Shown piece after piece: positions 54,269 through 63,787 of a stretch of 64,000 nt of DNA. Each line of letters opens with the position of its first letter. The first letter of the stretch is position 1. Location: assembly GCF_001484765.1 (NCBI RefSeq), contig NZ_KQ947380.1, forward strand, positions 62,001-126,000, written 5' to 3'. Both the position numbers and the translations under genes were made by a program. Below the pieces are notes generated by a model. It was not told the DNA's origin and ran no database searches. It was given only the letters and a program-made list of their open reading frames with translations. The DNA comes from Entomohabitans teleogrylli (lineage in GTDB: Bacteria > Pseudomonadota > Gammaproteobacteria > Enterobacterales > Enterobacteriaceae).

Positions 54269-55069
54269 TCAGGCGTTAAATACCTCGACGTTGTGCCAGG
54301 TCATCTCTTTCTCCAGCAGGGGATCGTTGAACGGTTCGGCGATCAGGATATCCAGTTCCCCCAGCCCGCTTATCCGGGCAACGCCAGGATGGCCAAACTT
54401 ACTGGCGTCTAACAGGGCAACCACCTGCCGCGCGGCGATCATCATCTCTCTGAGCAGCGAGGCATGGGCTTCGCTGCCGGCGTACAGACCGCTGTCCCGC
54501 TCCAGCCCCTGGCAGGAGAAAAACAGCCTGTCTACCTGATACGCCTGCAGCATTCGGGCGGTCGCTTCGCCGAAAAACGACTCTTCAGCGGCGGAAAACT
54601 CGCCGCCCAGCCCGACCAGGCGCAGCGAACGGCGGCTGATCAGCGTCTGCAAAATACTCACTGAGGGCGTAATGACCGTCAGCTCCATCTCCGGCAACTG
54701 CCGGGCGACAAACCAACTGGTAGTGCTGCCGTCCAGCAGGATGCTGTCCCCGGGCTGCAATAAGCGCAGCGCCCGGCGGGCGATGCGGGCTTTGGCCTCA
54801 CAGTTCAACTGCGTGCGCTGGCGAAAGCTACCCCGGGCATCCGCCGCCGGCATGGCTGGCGGGGGGAGCGCCGTGACAGGCAGCGCATTTGCCGCCAGCA
54901 GCGCGCCGCCGTGGCTACGACTCAGAGCACCTTTGCGCTGCAGATCGCTCAGGTCGCGGCGTATCGTCTCGCGGGATACACCGGTCGCCGCGGCGATGTC
55001 GTTAACCCGCATCACGCCGCTCTGACCCAGCAACTGGAGAATTAAACGATGACGTTCCAGCGGTAACAT
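54269..55069 (-). CDS. DeoR-family transcriptional regulator 1
   Basis: 266 aa from ATG 55069. N-terminal HTH (LPLERHRLILQLLGQ, DIAAATGVSRETIRRDLSDL, LSRSHGG) and a sugar-phosphate-sensing domain (DSILLDGSTTSWFVARQL, SEAHASLLREMMIAA). First gene of the minus-strand operon and divergent from the DeoC-like gene; likely repressor of both, acting at the inverted repeat between them. Confidence 0.88.
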   Translation of the reverse strand: MLPLERHRLILQLLGQSGVMRVNDIAAATGVSRETIRRDLSDLQRKGALSRSHGGALLAANALPVTALPPPAMPAADARGSFRQRTQLNCEAKARIARRALRLLQPGDSILLDGSTTSWFVARQLPEMELTVITPSVSILQTLISRRSLRLVGLGGEFSAAEESFFGEATARMLQAYQVDRLFFSCQGLERDSGLYAGSEAHASLLREMMIAARQVVALLDASKFGHPGVARISGLGELDILIAEPFNDPLLEKEMTWHNVEVFNA

Positions 55070-55347
55070 GTTGTCTCTCCTGAAGTGCGTTATCAGCCTA
55101 CGGCTTCCCCCAGGCGCTGACTGCGACTCTGACGTGGTACGCCGTAGGCGGAGTTTTGCGCCCAAAAAATTGAGGGACGGCTCGCAGTTTTCCGCCCCGG
55201 GGAGGGTTTTTTTTATCTCCCGGGCTTTAAATCGGTCAAAAACAAAAATAAATGGAAGTAAATGCAACTGTGTATTTCTGCCCGTTTTTAACCGTTTACG
55301 CCCGCTCAACCCGGGGGTGCTTACCTCTGTCGCCATTTAATTAAAAA

Positions 55348-55394
55348 CAAATGAAAATAAAAAAATGTCTGTTTGATCACGTTATTTTCATTTG
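55348..55394. promoter_or_regulatory. Perfect 13-bp inverted repeat in divergent promoter
   Basis: CAAATGAAAATAA (55348-55360) and its reverse complement (55382-55394) are separated by 21 bp. Further TTGAAAA-type repeats follow at 55435-55458, spaced about one helical turn. The 402-bp gap (55070-55471) otherwise contains no gene. DeoR-type repressors bind such repeated A/T-tract elements, so this is the likely operator. Confidence 0.6.
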
Positions 55395-55471
55395 ATGCGT
55401 TTTTAAATGATTAAATCGTGTTTATTGATGTTAATTGAAAATAGTTGAAAACAAGTGAACAGGACAATGCC

Positions 55472-56185
55472 ATGAATGAGACCACCCGACGTTTTGCGCG
55501 CCTGATTGATTTGAGCGCTGTACAGGCCACCAGCTCACAGGAGGATGTTCAGGCCTGCGCCGCGCTGGCGAGCCGCTACAACATTATTTCAGTGCACGTA
55601 CTGCCGTGCTGGACGCGTTTTCTGAGTACGCTGCTGCCGCAACAGGGACGTGGCGAGGTGATGATCGGCGGGCCGGTGGGGTTTCCCGGCGGCGGTCATG
55701 CCACCGATATCAAGGTCCAGGAGGTGCGCCAGTTGATCGCTGACGGCGCCCGGGAGGTGGACATGGTGGTGAATATCGGCAAAGTGTTGTCCGGCGACTA
55801 CGACTATGTACGTGAAGATCTGCGCCGGGTGGTGGAGGCCGCTGCGCCAGTCCCCGCGAAAGTGATCCTGGAAACCCACTATCTCAATGAACAACAGATT
55901 CGTCGGGTCTGTGATATTGCGGTTGAGGTGGGCATGAAATGGGTGAAAACCTCCACTGGCTGGGCGCCCACCGGCGCGACGCCGGAAAAAGTTCGCATTA
56001 TTGCCGACCAGTTGCAGGGGCGTATCGATATCAAAGGCGCCGGCGGTATTCGCGATCTGGCGACCGTACGCGAGCTGTATCGTCTGGGCGTCAGGCGTTT
56101 TGGGATGAGCCTTAATGCGGTAACCCAGGTACTGGCGCAGCTGGAACAGGATCCGAGTCTTTTCCCGGAACTGAACGCTAACTAA
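55472..56185 (+). CDS. DeoC-like deoxyribose-phosphate aldolase family protein
   Basis: 237 aa from ATG 55472. Class I aldolase TIM barrel with Schiff-base Lys159 (WVKTSTGW), partner Lys188 (DIKGAGGI) and Asp97 (VDMVVNIG). GGPVGFPGG replaces the usual VxNFPxG region. It would split a phosphorylated deoxysugar or related keto-sugar to an aldehyde plus glyceraldehyde-3-phosphate. First gene of the plus-strand operon; separate from any deoABD nucleoside genes. Confidence 0.87.
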   Translation: MNETTRRFARLIDLSAVQATSSQEDVQACAALASRYNIISVHVLPCWTRFLSTLLPQQGRGEVMIGGPVGFPGGGHATDIKVQEVRQLIADGAREVDMVVNIGKVLSGDYDYVREDLRRVVEAAAPVPAKVILETHYLNEQQIRRVCDIAVEVGMKWVKTSTGWAPTGATPEKVRIIADQLQGRIDIKGAGGIRDLATVRELYRLGVRRFGMSLNAVTQVLAQLEQDPSLFPELNAN

Positions 56186-56236
56186 TATCGCCGGCGGCGG
56201 GCCTGGCTGCTCGCCGCTCCGTGACGGGAGGGAAGG

Positions 56237-57751
56237 ATGAAAGACAGGATCTTAACCATTGATGTCGGGACCGGCAGCACCCGGGCGGCCATTTTGCGTC
56301 CGGATGGCGAAATGGTCGGCTTCGCCCAGCGGGAATATGATCAGGTTACGCCGCAGGCTGGCTGGTCGGAACAATCGCCGTCTTTGTGGTGGCACAGCGC
56401 CTGCGCGTGTATTCAGGATGTACTACAGCGCTTTGCCGACGAACGTGAACGCATTGCTGCTATCGGCGTATGCGGTCAGATGCACGGTACGGTACTGCTG
56501 GATGCTGACGGAGAGCTGGTGGAGGATATCTCCCTGCTGTGGAACGACAAGCGCAGCCAGCCCCAGGTGGAAGCGTTCGTCGCCCGCGAGGGGCTGGAAA
56601 AGTGGCTGGCGCACCTTAACAATCCTCCTGCTGCCGCGTGGCCGGCCTTTAAACTGGCGTGGTGGCGGGAAAACCGTCCGCAGAGCTGGCCCCGGGTGGC
56701 GATGGTGCTGATGCCGAAAGATTATATTAACTACCGGCTAACTGGCGTATACGCCACGGATTACAGCGAAGCCTCCTGTTATTTCCTGATGGACAGCGAA
56801 TCCCGCCAGTGGTCGGCGCAGGCGCTGGCGCTGTTTGGGCTACGCCGCGATCAACTACCGGATTTGCGGCTTTCCAGCGATATCATTGGCGAGATAACAC
56901 CCCAGGCAGCGGCGCTGACCGGGCTGCCGGCGGGGATTCCCGTGGTGGCGGGGACTTCCGATATGGCGGCGACCCTGCTGGGGTCCGGCGTTTTTGAACC
57001 CGGAACCGCTTCAGATTCCACCGGAACATCGACGCTGCTGACCGTTGTGGCGCGTCAGCCGCTGCTGCATCCGCGCGTAAATAATTTGCACCTCGCCAAT
57101 CCCTGCTGGGGCGGTTTTACAATTCTGGATGCCGGTGGTGATGCGGTTCGCTGGGCGCGGCTGGCGCTGAGCGAAAACCAAATTTCCCATGGCGAGTTGC
57201 TGAAGGCGGCGGCGTCAGTGCCCGCCGGGGCGGAGGGGCTACTGTTTTTGCCGTATCTGACCGGCGAACGTCTTGGCGATCACACCAACTCCCGGGCGCA
57301 ATTTTTTGGCCTGCAGCGTAAGCATCGACGCGGGCATCTGTTCCGGGCGGTGCTGGAAGGCGTGGCGTTTGCCTCCTGGCGCAATCTGCGACAACTGCGG
57401 GAATGCGGTCAGCAGCCAGAGCAGATGATCGCCTCCGGCGGCGGCGCCCGGGGTTCGCTCTGGCTGCAGATCAAGGCGGCAGCCTATGGTTTGCCGATTT
57501 TACGGACCCGCAACCAGGAGAATGGCACCACAGGATGCGCTATTATCGCCGGTGTGGGGGTGGGGATGTATCAGGATTTCGCCAGCGGCGTGCGTCAGAC
57601 AGTCCAGTTCGATAGCCCGATACTGCCCGATCCCCGGCTTCAGGCGTATTATATGGCCTGCTGCGAGGTGTTTGATACGCTCTATCAGCAGGCCGCGCCG
57701 CTTTACAATCGGCTGGATGCACTGAGCGCAGGGCCGGTTGATGGAGATTAA
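56237..57751 (+). CDS. FGGY-family carbohydrate kinase
   Basis: 504 aa. N-terminal TIDVGTGSTRAAI phosphate-binding loop, CGQMHGTVLLD, the DSTGTSTLL loop, DAGGDAVRWAR and a C-terminal SGGGARGSLWLQIKAAAYG motif. Resembles xylulokinase/LsrK-type enzymes. A second kinase in the same cluster as the PfkB kinase suggests either two substrates or phosphorylation at two stages. Confidence 0.88.
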   Translation: MKDRILTIDVGTGSTRAAILRPDGEMVGFAQREYDQVTPQAGWSEQSPSLWWHSACACIQDVLQRFADERERIAAIGVCGQMHGTVLLDADGELVEDISLLWNDKRSQPQVEAFVAREGLEKWLAHLNNPPAAAWPAFKLAWWRENRPQSWPRVAMVLMPKDYINYRLTGVYATDYSEASCYFLMDSESRQWSAQALALFGLRRDQLPDLRLSSDIIGEITPQAAALTGLPAGIPVVAGTSDMAATLLGSGVFEPGTASDSTGTSTLLTVVARQPLLHPRVNNLHLANPCWGGFTILDAGGDAVRWARLALSENQISHGELLKAAASVPAGAEGLLFLPYLTGERLGDHTNSRAQFFGLQRKHRRGHLFRAVLEGVAFASWRNLRQLRECGQQPEQMIASGGGARGSLWLQIKAAAYGLPILRTRNQENGTTGCAIIAGVGVGMYQDFASGVRQTVQFDSPILPDPRLQAYYMACCEVFDTLYQQAAPLYNRLDALSAGPVDGD

Positions 57752-57809
57752 TCCCCAGGCGTTGCCGGCAATGCGCAGCGCTGCGGCGGATGGCAACAGG
57801 AGAGGCAGA

Positions 57810-58583
57810 ATGTTTGCACAAGAGCGTCAGGAAAAGTTGCTGAGCATCCTCAGGGAGCAGCGCAAAGTCACGGTCTCCAGGATGTGTGAGATTTTTAACG
57901 TCTCGGGGGCGACTATCCGCGCCGATTTGCGCCAGCTTGAAGACGCCGGAATGCTGACCCGCACCCATGGCGGGGCGATGTTGCGCACCCGGGCCAGCTT
58001 TGAGCTGGCGTCCGACGATCGCGAGGTGGTGAACCTGAGCGCCAAAGAGTGCCTCGGTCAGCGGGCCGCCCGGCTGGTAGAGGACGGCGATATTATCGTT
58101 CTGGATACCGGCACCACCACGCTGCATATTGCCCGCCATATTCGCGATCGGAAAAACGTGACGGTGGTGACTAATGACTACCAGATAGCCCGGGAGCTGG
58201 AGTCCTGTCCGTCGATTCAGACCATTTTGCTGGGGGGGATCGTCAAGAAGGGCTATCACTGCGTGGTGGCGATTAATGGGCGCTCAATTCTCGACACCCT
58301 GAATGTCGATAAGGCATTTATGGGGGTCAACGCGCTGTCCCCAAAACAGGGGGCCTGTGTGGCGGATATCATGCTGGCGGAGACCAAACGCGGGATGGTG
58401 GAACACGCCAGTCAACTGATTGTGGTATGCGATCACAGTAAGCTGAACAATACGTCGTTGGCCCAGTTCGCCAGCGCTGAACGTATTGGTACGCTGGTTA
58501 TCGATCGGCTGCCGGAAAATGCCCAGGAGTATCGCGATCTCGGCATTCACCTTATCTCTCTGGACGACGAGGCGCTGGACTGA
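57810..58583 (+). CDS. DeoR-family transcriptional regulator 2
   Basis: 257 aa from ATG 57810 (AGGAG upstream). HTH at the N-terminus (QERQEKLLSILREQRKVTVS, FNVSGATIRADLRQLED, RTHGGAM) and effector domain (DIIVLDTGTTTLHIARHI, KRGMVEHASQLIVVCDHSK). Third gene of the plus-strand operon. Having one DeoR regulator per divergent operon allows two different effector signals. Confidence 0.88.
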   Translation: MFAQERQEKLLSILREQRKVTVSRMCEIFNVSGATIRADLRQLEDAGMLTRTHGGAMLRTRASFELASDDREVVNLSAKECLGQRAARLVEDGDIIVLDTGTTTLHIARHIRDRKNVTVVTNDYQIARELESCPSIQTILLGGIVKKGYHCVVAINGRSILDTLNVDKAFMGVNALSPKQGACVADIMLAETKRGMVEHASQLIVVCDHSKLNNTSLAQFASAERIGTLVIDRLPENAQEYRDLGIHLISLDDEALD

Positions 58584-59096
58584 GAGGGCGGGAACCAGGA
58601 TGGTGCCAGCAATCAGGCCTGGCGGGCGACGTTTTTGGCCCGGGAAGCGCCTGTCGTAAGATAAATCCAGGGAAATTTATCGCCGGGTAAATACTCGTTA
58701 TACCTCTGATTGCAGGTGCGCTGGTCGCACCTGTTCCGCCCGCCGTTTCGTTATCTGAACTTCCGGCGTTTCCCCGTTCTGCTATTTTTCCTCACCCTGG
58801 TTATTTAGCGTATATATAAATGATGCTGAAAATAGCTTATTGCCATGCGATATTCATCCCCGGAAAGCTGTTTTATAACATGACTTTCACGTTTTTAACT
58901 GTGTCGTTTTATAGTCCGTTAACACTATTTTTCTGATGATGACAATCCCGGACGCGTTTTTATTTTCTTACGGTTTTTCTTTACCGTTATTCTCTGGCGC
59001 GTGATAAATTTATTTTTTGCATTAGCGAAATTCTCAAGGCTGTTAGTAGCGCGGGTTACGAATTTTCAGGACGCATCATAGCGGCAGGAGGCCGGG
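58584..59096. other. Intergenic region
   Basis: 513 bp, GC-rich at first and AT-rich from about 58790, presumably holding the promoter of the diguanylate cyclase gene. No gene, repeat or clear terminator found. Confidence 0.5.
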
Positions 59097-60482
59097 ATGT
59101 CGGGCAATACAGTGAAATCATTTATCTGGCGATTTGTTCTGTTATTTATAATTGGTGCTGGTTATGTATTTGTGATTAACGCCTGCTCCGATTACTTTGC
59201 CAGTATTCAGTATCAATTCTCATCGCTGTTTTATCCGGCGGTGATTTTAGTTTTATTTATGTTGCATATGATTATTGCGTGTTTCATGTTGATAAATTAT
59301 CTATGCAACCGACGATCGGTGTGGCTGCTGGTATTATCGCTCACCTTCCTGAGCTCGGTATTTTATTTGGGGGAGGGGCTGGTCATTGTTGAGCGCTTTT
59401 TCATTCGCCAGATATTATTGCCCACGCGTTTTAATGACTTAACGATTTTCTATGTGTTTCGTCAGCTGAGTATCGCCATGATGATGGCGTTCGCCGTCTC
59501 ACTGGAGGTAGGCAAAAAACGTACGCCGCGGATAAACCGGGAAGGGGTCTGTATCACGGGGATGGTGCTGCTGTGTATTGCGCTGGTGGTGCTGGCGCAC
59601 ATGTTTTCCAGTTATTCCGACCTGCTCTCCCTGTCGCTGGTCGATGACCGGACACAGATGCTGCAGCCGCTGTGGCAGGGCTTTGTCGGCTGGGGGCTGA
59701 TTGCGCTGTGGGGCGGCGTAACGCTGTACATCAGCTGGCGCACGCGCCTGAAAGACGCCTTCTGGTTCAGTATGGCGATGCTCAGCGTCTCGTATATCGC
59801 CGGTCTGTTTCTGCTGGTGACCACGGAGCGCATTGAGTCGCTGGTCTGGTATTTCGCCAGAATAGCCGAAGTGCCGGTCACTTTTGCGGTATTTATCGTC
59901 CTGTTGTGTGAGGTGTTTCGCATGTACCAGGACTCGCGGTATAAATATGCCCAGGTTTATGAAAACTCAATTCGCGATCCGCTGACGCGCATTTTTAATC
60001 GCGGCTATTTCTACGGCGCATTGAAGGAGACGCTGGACGATGCGCGCCATCAATATCCGGTCAGCGTGATACTGGGCGATATCGACTATTTCAAGCGCAT
60101 TAACGATCGCTATGGCCATCAGGAAGGCGATAGCGTGATTTGTTTCTGCGCCGCCATGCTGCAGCAATCTTTGCGCCAGCAGGATGTGGTGGCGCGAGTC
60201 GGGGGCGAAGAGTTTGCGCTGTTTTTACCCCATACCAGCGCGCAGGAGGCCTGGGCGATTGCCGAGCGCATCCGCCAGCGCATTCAGTCCTGTAGCCATC
60301 CCGGCAGTGCGCATCATCTGCCGGAAGAGATCACCATCAGCTTTGGGCTATACACCGCCACGCAGAAGAGTATCAGCGCCGATGATTGCGTGAATCTGGC
60401 GGATAAGGCGATGTATCAGGCTAAACAGCAGGGCCGTAACCGGACGGTGATTTACCACGAGCCGGACCCGGCTTCGGCGTGA
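59097..60482 (+). CDS. Membrane-bound diguanylate cyclase (DgcT/YcdT-like)
   Basis: 461 aa. About eight membrane helices in residues 10-285 form a MASE-type sensor (a block like YVFRQLSIAMMMAFAVSLEVGKK is shared with E. coli DgcT). Then a GGDEF domain: DPLTRIFNRGYF, DIDYFKRINDRYGHQEGD, active-site GGEEF at 369-373, and inhibitory I-site RxxD (R360-D363). It should make cyclic-di-GMP, with product inhibition, and so promote surface attachment. Signal unknown; monocistronic. Confidence 0.92.
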   Translation: MSGNTVKSFIWRFVLLFIIGAGYVFVINACSDYFASIQYQFSSLFYPAVILVLFMLHMIIACFMLINYLCNRRSVWLLVLSLTFLSSVFYLGEGLVIVERFFIRQILLPTRFNDLTIFYVFRQLSIAMMMAFAVSLEVGKKRTPRINREGVCITGMVLLCIALVVLAHMFSSYSDLLSLSLVDDRTQMLQPLWQGFVGWGLIALWGGVTLYISWRTRLKDAFWFSMAMLSVSYIAGLFLLVTTERIESLVWYFARIAEVPVTFAVFIVLLCEVFRMYQDSRYKYAQVYENSIRDPLTRIFNRGYFYGALKETLDDARHQYPVSVILGDIDYFKRINDRYGHQEGDSVICFCAAMLQQSLRQQDVVARVGGEEFALFLPHTSAQEAWAIAERIRQRIQSCSHPGSAHHLPEEITISFGLYTATQKSISADDCVNLADKAMYQAKQQGRNRTVIYHEPDPASA

Positions 60483-60762
60483 GCGGGGCCCCGCCGATAA
60501 CCCTCGCATTGTACGGGCGGCCGCGGTGGCCGCTTTGCCTGCTATCCTCCTTTTCCCGATGAGATTGCATGCGCCGGGAGCGCCAGTCACAGGCCCCGGG
60601 CGGCGATGCACAGCGGTTATCCCTGCGCGTTATCGGTATTCTGTCATTGCCGATAATCCTGCTGATGGTAATGTACCTGCCGATAAACTTCATCGGCCAG
60701 CGACGACTCGCGTCAGGCGCTGGCACAGACAAGTATTACAATGATGATGAGCGGAGAGAAAT

Positions 60763-61728
60763 ATGCGTGAATTTTTACTGACCGCGGCGCGTGAAGCGCT
60801 GCTGCTGGAATTGCAGGAAGCCAGCCAGTTGCCGGAACGGCTGGGGGATGCCTTTGTCACCGCCGCCAGCGCGCTGCTCAATTGCCAGGGGAAGGTGATT
60901 GTCTCTGGCATCGGTAAATCGGGACATATCGGCAAAAAAATCGCCGCGACGCTGGCCAGCACCGGGACGCCGGCCTTTTTCGTCCACCCCGCCGAAGCGC
61001 TGCATGGCGATCTGGGGATGGTGGAAAGCCGCGATGTGATGCTGTTTATCTCTTATTCCGGCAGTGCCAAAGAACTGGACTATATTCTGCCGCGCCTGGA
61101 AGAGCGCGGCGTGATACTGATTGCCATGACCGGCAAGGCGCATTCGCCGCTCGGCCAGGCGGCGCGGGCGATTATCGATATTTCGGTATCCCGGGAGGCC
61201 TGCCCGATGCACCTGGCGCCGACCTCCAGCACCGTCAATACCCTGATGATGGGCGACGCGCTGGCGATGGCGGTGATGCAGGCGCGCGGCTTCAGCGAAG
61301 AGGATTTCGCCCGTTCGCACCCGGCCGGGGCGCTGGGGGCGCGTCTGCTCAATAATGTGCACCACCTGATGCGTACGGGGGAGCAGATCCCGCGGGTCGC
61401 CAGCGGCTGCCGGGTGATGGAGGCAATGCTGGAACTCAGTCGTACCGGGCTGGGAATGGTGGCGATTTGTGATGAGGCGTCGCGGGTGTGCGGGGTCTTT
61501 ACCGATGGCGACCTGCGGCGCTGGATGGTCGGCGGCGGCACGCTGGAAGCCCCGGTAACGGAAGCGATGACTCCAGGCGGCCACGTGCTACAGGCCCAAA
61601 GTCGGGCGATTGACGCCAAAGAGAAACTAATGAAACAGCGGATCAATGCCGCTCCGGTAGTGGACGAACGCGGGACTCTGGTGGGGGCGATTAACCTGCA
61701 GGATCTCTACCAGGCGGGGATCCTTTAA
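60763..61728 (+). CDS. gutQ: Arabinose-5-phosphate isomerase GutQ (KpsF/GutQ family)
   Basis: 321 aa, same length as E. coli GutQ and very similar (SGIGKSGHIGKKIAATLAST, HPAEALHGDLGM, ACPMHLAPTSSTVNTLMMGD, FARSHPAGALGARLLN). An N-terminal SIS domain interconverts ribulose-5-P and arabinose-5-P, feeding KDO synthesis, followed by two CBS domains. In E. coli gutQ ends the sorbitol (srl/gut) operon; no such genes are next to it here. Confidence 0.9.
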   Translation: MREFLLTAAREALLLELQEASQLPERLGDAFVTAASALLNCQGKVIVSGIGKSGHIGKKIAATLASTGTPAFFVHPAEALHGDLGMVESRDVMLFISYSGSAKELDYILPRLEERGVILIAMTGKAHSPLGQAARAIIDISVSREACPMHLAPTSSTVNTLMMGDALAMAVMQARGFSEEDFARSHPAGALGARLLNNVHHLMRTGEQIPRVASGCRVMEAMLELSRTGLGMVAICDEASRVCGVFTDGDLRRWMVGGGTLEAPVTEAMTPGGHVLQAQSRAIDAKEKLMKQRINAAPVVDERGTLVGAINLQDLYQAGIL

Positions 61729-61744
61729 CCTGACGACGGCGCGT

Positions 61745-61764
61745 TTCCCGCCCGGAGGCGGGAA
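61745..61764. terminator. Stem-loop between convergent gutQ and lacI-family genes
   Basis: Perfect 8-bp stem TTCCCGCC/GGCGGGAA with a CGGA loop, 3' of both genes; bidirectional terminator likely. Confidence 0.6.
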
Positions 61765-61769
61765 GGCGC

Positions 61770-62729
61770 TCAGGAGACATCGGCCACCGAGGCGCGGGTC
61801 ACCAGTCGGCCGGTAATCGGGCGGTTTTCCTGTAGTCGCGCCGGGCGCGCCTCGATCAACGCTTTGACGCGCTGCAGACACTGCTCCAGCAGCGCTTCCG
61901 CCGGGTAGGAGATACAGGTCAGCGGCGGGTAGAGCAGTGCGGCAAGCGCCGAGTCTTCCAGGCTGAGCAGCGATACCTCCTGGGGGACCGCGATATTGAA
62001 CTCGCGCATCAGGCGCATGGCTTCCGCGGCGTGGCGATCGCGCTTGACGATAATCGCCGAATATTTGGTAAAGCTGTTGATCAGCGCCAGCAGCGCCTGC
62101 TCAACATCATTACCGGCGCTAATCAGCAACTGGCGGTTGAGGGGCAGCGAAAAATTCTGTAGCACGGTGCGGTAGCCTTCCACCATCTGCTGGCTGGCGG
62201 CATCGCCGTCGCTGTCAATCAGCAGCGCAATATGGCGGTGCCCTTTACCAAGCAGGTAGCGGCAGGCGCTTTCAGTGGCAAAGGCGTAGTCGTAGCCGCC
62301 GCTGCCGTGCAGCGTCCCGGCGTCAAACGGGATAACATTCTCCGCCGCCGCTTCCAGCTCCGCCAGTCCGGCGACCACCACCGCGGCGCACTGATGGCGC
62401 AGTTCATCGACCCGCGCCGCCAGTTCGTCGGCATCGTCAGCGTACTGTACCAGTAGCGATTTCCCCAGCCCCTGCAGCCCGCGGGCCAGCGACGGCAATA
62501 GCGAGGCCGGATAGCGCGTTTCGTCTGCCGGTAGCACAATGCCGACATAGCCAGAGGTCTGGCTGGCCAGATTCTGCGCCGCAAAATTCGGGCGATAGTT
62601 GAGCTGTTCCACCGCGCGCAGCACAGCTTCCCGGCTCTCTTCACGTACGCCGCGCGTGCCGGTCAGCACCCGGGAGACGGTCGCTTTCGACACATTGGCG
62701 AGTCTGGAAACATCATCAATTGTTGGCAT
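61770..62729 (-). CDS. LacI-family transcriptional regulator
   Basis: 319 aa. HTH with hinge (TIDDVSRLANVSKATVSRVL, LNYRPNFAAQNLA) and a periplasmic-binding-protein-like effector domain. It follows the ROK kinase gene by 81 bp on the same strand, so it probably controls the PTS/ROK sugar operon. Slightly shorter than the family norm of 330-340. Confidence 0.88.
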   Translation of the reverse strand: MPTIDDVSRLANVSKATVSRVLTGTRGVREESREAVLRAVEQLNYRPNFAAQNLASQTSGYVGIVLPADETRYPASLLPSLARGLQGLGKSLLVQYADDADELAARVDELRHQCAAVVVAGLAELEAAAENVIPFDAGTLHGSGGYDYAFATESACRYLLGKGHRHIALLIDSDGDAASQQMVEGYRTVLQNFSLPLNRQLLISAGNDVEQALLALINSFTKYSAIIVKRDRHAAEAMRLMREFNIAVPQEVSLLSLEDSALAALLYPPLTCISYPAEALLEQCLQRVKALIEARPARLQENRPITGRLVTRASVADVS

Positions 62730-62810
62730 AGGGGCGTCTGCGTTGCGTATTTCCCGTCATGATAGCAGCATCGCCGGAGCGGGGAAACGCCCGGCGTGGC
62801 CGCTGCCGGG

Positions 62811-63728
62811 TCAGGACGGCGCCGGGGCGAATTGCGGCAGCCATGCGGCTCCGCGTACGCCGCTGGCATCCCCGAAAGCCGCCTGGCGAATCGCCGTCCG
62901 GCAGGCGCCGGAGAACACGTAGCGCTCAAGACGCAGCGGCACATCGACGTACAGCCGGTCGACGTTGGAAAGTCCGCCGCCGAGTACAATAACGTCGGGG
63001 TCGAGCAGGTTAATAACCGAACCGAGGCTGCGGGCAAAGGCATCGACAAAGTGGCGATAGTGGGCTTCTGCGCGTTGATCGCCGCGCTGCGCCGCGGCGA
63101 GGATTTGCGGCGCGGAGAACGCGGTGCCCCACTGGCGGTTGAAGCGTTCGCTCAGACCGGTGCCGGAGATAAAACGTTCAATACAGTGCGCCCGGCCGCA
63201 GTAGCACGCTGGCGGCGTGCCGTCGATGTCAGCCGACCAGTCGGGCAGGGGATTGTGTCCCCACTCGCCGGCGATGGCGTTCGGGCCGGACAGCAGGCGC
63301 TGACGCACCGCCACGCCGCCGCCGCATCCGGTGCCGACGATTACCCCAAACACCACATCCAGGCCGGCGCCGGCCCCGTCGGTGGCTTCCGACAGGGTAA
63401 AGCAGTCGGCGTCGTTAGCCAGCCATACCGGCTGGTCCAGTTGCCGCTGGAGATCGCCGCGCAGATCCTCGCCGTTGAGCACCAGGCAGTTGCAGTTTTT
63501 AATGGTCCCCTGCTGCGGGTCCACGGCGCCGGGCAGGCCGATACCAACGGTGAACGGGGCGTCAGCCCGACGCCGGAGGTGGTTAATAAAAGCCAGCAGG
63601 CGCTCGAGAAACGCCGGATAGCTCGCCTTTTCAGTCGCGATACGTTCGCGGTGCAGTTCCTCTCCTCGGTCGTTGAGCAGCAGCGCCTCGGTTTTGGTGC
63701 CGCCAATATCCAGTCCCAGATGTAGCAT
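62811..63728 (-). CDS. ROK-family sugar kinase (Mak-like)
   Basis: 305 aa. ATP loop DIGGTKTEALLL; GTGCGGGVA; GEWGHNPLPDW; the ROK zinc motif CYCGRAHCIERF; and DPDVIVLGGGLSNVDRLY. These match E. coli Mak (manno-/fructokinase) more than NagK. It likely phosphorylates a hexose released from the PTS-imported disaccharide, or a free hexose. Confidence 0.87.
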   Translation of the reverse strand: MLHLGLDIGGTKTEALLLNDRGEELHRERIATEKASYPAFLERLLAFINHLRRRADAPFTVGIGLPGAVDPQQGTIKNCNCLVLNGEDLRGDLQRQLDQPVWLANDADCFTLSEATDGAGAGLDVVFGVIVGTGCGGGVAVRQRLLSGPNAIAGEWGHNPLPDWSADIDGTPPACYCGRAHCIERFISGTGLSERFNRQWGTAFSAPQILAAAQRGDQRAEAHYRHFVDAFARSLGSVINLLDPDVIVLGGGLSNVDRLYVDVPLRLERYVFSGACRTAIRQAAFGDASGVRGAAWLPQFAPAPS

Positions 63729-63750
63729 GGCAGTCGTCTTCCTGTAAAAG

Positions 63751-63778
63751 CCGGTCTGCGGGCCGAAGCGCAGACCGG
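63751..63778 (-). terminator. Stem-loop between PTS IIA and ROK genes
   Basis: Perfect 10-bp stem CCGGTCTGCG/CGCAGACCGG with an 8-nt loop; on the minus strand followed by CTTTTAC. May partly terminate after the IIA gene. Confidence 0.55.
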
Positions 63779-63787
63779 GGCCGTAAG

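Noticed and set aside
55472-58583. Nucleoside (deo) operon
   Set aside because: No phosphorylase or phosphopentomutase genes accompany the DeoC-like aldolase; kinases, permease and epimerase point to free-sugar catabolism instead.
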